NCBI GenBank assembly: GCA_026400555.1
Contig: JAPLOW010000072.1
Coordinates: 1 to 37,257, forward strand
Direction of reading: 5' to 3'
Length of the DNA: 37,257 bases
Source: Hyphomicrobiales bacterium
Lineage (GTDB): Bacteria > Pseudomonadota > Alphaproteobacteria > Rhizobiales > Beijerinckiaceae
Shown here: positions 35,407 to 37,257 of the stretch, in pieces
How positions within the stretch are numbered: position 1 is the stretch's first letter
Layout of the letters: every line of letters begins with the position of its first letter
Made by a program: the position numbers and the translations under genes
Notes under the pieces: generated by a model
What the model saw: the letters and a program-made list of their open reading frames with translations, nothing else
Told to the model about the DNA's origin: nothing
Database searches by the model: none

Positions 35407-36990
35407 ATGAAGCCGGAGGCGAAACCCTTTGCGCAATTCACCTACAGGCGCTCGCCTGACCAGTCGGCGCAAGAGGTGGCCAGGCATCCGGTCGTCATCG
35501 TGGGGGCTGGTCCGGTCGGGCTGACGCTGGCGATCGATCTTGCGCAGCGCGGCCTGAAGCCTGTCCTGCTGGATGATTCCGACCGGATCGGGGACGGCTC
35601 CCGCGCGATCTGCTTCGCCAAGAGGACGCTCGAAATCTTCGACCGTCTCGGCGTCGCGGCCCCCATGCTCGCCAAGGGCGTGCGCTGGCAGGTCGGCAAG
35701 GTCTTTCAGGGCGACCACCAACTCTACCAGTTCGATCTCCTGCCGGAAGCCGGCCACAAGATGCCGGCCTTCATTAACCTCCAGCAATTCCACGTCGAGA
35801 GGTTCCTGGTCAATCGCGCGCTGGAACTTGGCGTCGACCTGCGTTGGAAGAACAAGGTGAGCGCCGTTGCACAAACCCAGGATTCTGTGAGGCTGACCAT
35901 CGAGACACCCGATGGCCCTTATGCGCTCAAGGCCGATCATCTCGTCGCCTGCGACGGCGCGCGCTCGCCGTTGCGGGGTATGCTCGGTCTTGAGTTTGCC
36001 GGCGAACAATTCGAGGACCAGTTCCTCATTGCCGATGTCAGAATGACAGCGGATTTCCCTGTCGAGCGCTGGTTCTGGTTTGATCCACCGTTTCACTCCG
36101 GCCAGTCCTGCCTTTTGCACAAACAGCCGGACGACATCTGGCGCATCGACTTGCAGCTTTCGCCACAGGCCGATGCTGAGCATGAGCGCAAGCCCGAAGT
36201 GGTACGGCCGCGTATCGAGCGCATGCTGGGCCATTCCGATTTCGAGCTTGAATGGGTCTCGATCTACCGCTTCCAGTGCCGCCGGCTTGAGCGCTTCATC
36301 CATGGCCGCTTGATCTTCGCCGGCGACGCCGCCCATCAGGTTTCGCCATTTGGCGCAAGGGGCGCCAATTCCGGCATCCAGGATGCCGACAATCTCGGCT
36401 GGAAGCTGGCGGCGGTCGCATCAGGCGCTGGCCCCCGTGATCTCCTCGCTAGCTATGATTCCGAGCGATCCGAGGCTGCCGACGAGAATATCCTCAATTC
36501 GACCCGCGCCACGGATTTCATCGCGCCGCGCAGCGCGGCCGAGGCGCGCTTTCGCAACGCGGCGCTGGCGCTCGCGAAAGCCGCTCCATTCGCACGCCGT
36601 TTCGTCAACTCCGGGCGACTGTCGCTGCCGACCAGCTATCGCGGAAGTCCGCTGTCGACCCCGGACCATGAACCATGGCGGTGTGGTCCGCCGCCCGGCG
36701 CGCCGTTCATTGATGCGCCGATGGGTGAGGGCTTTCTCGGCGAGAATCTGGGGGGTGGCTTTACGTTGCTGGCCGCGCCGAAGGTTGCACTGCCCGATCT
36801 GCCGGCTGTGTTGACGATGGCGCGTGTTTCGGAGTCGGACATAGTGATTGGGCAGCGCTATGGTCTGAGGGCGGAGGAAGTCTATCTGCTCCGTCCCGAC
36901 GGTCATGTCGCGGCACGTTTCCACAAACTCGATCAGAAACGGCTGTCGGCGGCGCTGGCGCGGGCAGGAGGGATGGTTGATGCCGCTTGA
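35407..36990 (+). CDS. FAD-dependent aromatic hydroxylase (MhpA/PheA-like)
   Basis: This is a class A flavoprotein monooxygenase of 527 residues. The Rossmann motif VIVGAGPVGLTLAIDLAQRG lies near residue 36. RAICFAKRTLEIFDRLG follows, then DHLVACDGARSPLR (the DG motif). The GD motif is LIFAGDAAHQVSPFGARGAN, followed by SGIQDADNLGWKL. A C-terminal thioredoxin-like domain is partial. Relatives hydroxylate phenolic acids with NAD(P)H. Its place in the hmg operon suggests production of homogentisate, for example from 3-hydroxyphenylacetate, but this is inferred. It starts 2 bases after the MBL gene stop, with a weak AGGA site. Its last 11 bases overlap the next frame. Confidence 0.87.
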   Translation: MKPEAKPFAQFTYRRSPDQSAQEVARHPVVIVGAGPVGLTLAIDLAQRGLKPVLLDDSDRIGDGSRAICFAKRTLEIFDRLGVAAPMLAKGVRWQVGKVFQGDHQLYQFDLLPEAGHKMPAFINLQQFHVERFLVNRALELGVDLRWKNKVSAVAQTQDSVRLTIETPDGPYALKADHLVACDGARSPLRGMLGLEFAGEQFEDQFLIADVRMTADFPVERWFWFDPPFHSGQSCLLHKQPDDIWRIDLQLSPQADAEHERKPEVVRPRIERMLGHSDFELEWVSIYRFQCRRLERFIHGRLIFAGDAAHQVSPFGARGANSGIQDADNLGWKLAAVASGAGPRDLLASYDSERSEAADENILNSTRATDFIAPRSAAEARFRNAALALAKAAPFARRFVNSGRLSLPTSYRGSPLSTPDHEPWRCGPPPGAPFIDAPMGEGFLGENLGGGFTLLAAPKVALPDLPAVLTMARVSESDIVIGQRYGLRAEEVYLLRPDGHVAARFHKLDQKRLSAALARAGGMVDAA

Positions 36991-37257
36991 TCTCGACGCC
37001 CGCTTTCCAGATCCCGACGCGGCTTATCGCGCCATCGTCGAGGCGCATCGCGGCCTGGCGGTGATCGCCTATGACCTCGGCGAACTGAGCAAGGCGCTCG
37101 TTCACCTGAAGCGCGTCTCCGAACTGGATCCGAAAGACTCCCGGCCGAGCCGGCTGTCCGGGCTGATCAACAAGGACATGTCGCAGGATCCGGACGCGGA
37201 GGCAGCCTACCGCGAGGCGCTGCGTCGCGGCCTGCCCCCCGAGGGCGAGCGCGAGGT
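36980..37257 (+). CDS. TPR-like protein, N-terminal part (cut by window edge)
   Basis: An open frame from the ATG at 36980 runs 92 codons to the window end with the strong GC-rich third positions of real genes here. It begins MPLDLDARFPDPDAAYRAIV and then reads AHRGLAVIAYDLGELSKALV and LKRVSELDPKD, which fits one 34-residue tetratricopeptide repeat. RLSGLINKDMSQDPDAEAAY and REALRRGLPP fit a second. The start overlaps the hydroxylase stop by 11 bases, so it may be co-translated. The first 25 residues also resemble small DUF2783 proteins that often follow this hydroxylase, but the rest does not. Function is unknown. Confidence 0.65.
   Translation, partial: MPLDLDARFPDPDAAYRAIVEAHRGLAVIAYDLGELSKALVHLKRVSELDPKDSRPSRLSGLINKDMSQDPDAEAAYREALRRGLPPEGERE

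Noticed and set aside
1-37257. Mobile elements, CRISPR arrays, toxin or anti-phage systems, tRNA genes
   Set aside because: I saw no transposase, integrase, repeat-spacer pattern, cloverleaf or defence domain in either strand; the content is housekeeping and catabolic.

Overview
The window is high-GC DNA with gene orders typical of alphaproteobacteria of the order Hyphomicrobiales (Rhizobiales). The main markers are argD-argF-hslO, the block lptC-lptA-lptB-rpoN-hpf-ptsN, and mutM/ubiE-ubiB/coaBC-dut. It is chromosomal and mostly housekeeping or central metabolism. I see no tRNA, rRNA, CRISPR array, insertion sequence or phage gene. The genus cannot be fixed from the sequence alone.

Layout. 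1-4352: start of argG (minus), a 2-hydroxychromene-2-carboxylate isomerase-like gene, then the minus-strand operon argD-argF-hslO. 4353-5736: a 380-base gene-free stretch, a small DUF2892-type membrane protein, and two decayed genes (a sigma-70/ECF-like factor and a small membrane protein), each with stops and frameshifts. 5737-8156: pgi (minus) and a short RNase D (plus). 8242-13860: LPS-transport genes, sigma-54, hibernation factor and EIIA-Ntr. 13991-16513: class I fumarase and convergent mutM. 16591-22308: ubiE, ubiB, amn, coaBC, dut. 22360-25782: a cysteine/channel region with an Rrf2 regulator, cysK, a bacterial voltage-gated cation channel, and a second cysteine synthase on the minus strand. 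25872-31107: a RumA/RlmD-type RNA methyltransferase, an FAD-linked D-2-hydroxyacid dehydrogenase, a UxaA-family dehydratase and a PfkB sugar kinase. 31228-37257: a homogentisate (tyrosine/phenylacetate) catabolic operon (hmgA, fahA, a broken maiA, an MBL-fold protein, an FAD aromatic hydroxylase), followed by the start of a TPR-like protein cut by the window edge.

Most notable: (1) The Rrf2 regulator before cysK ends in Asp-Phe-Thr-Ile, resembling the C-terminal Ile tail by which serine acetyltransferase docks into CysK. A dyad-rich AT island overlaps its stop codon and forms the cysK promoter region. This suggests a CymR/CysK-like cysteine sensing circuit. (2) The voltage-gated channel has the filter TFDDWSN, which carries two of the three acidic changes of the engineered calcium-selective CavAb. 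(3) maiA carries an ochre stop exactly where the first Ser of the zeta-GST active-site motif belongs. (4) A sigma factor and its downstream membrane gene are both in decay. (5) Repeated TGCAAC elements sit upstream of both hmgA and fahA and look like sites for a regulator not encoded in the window.
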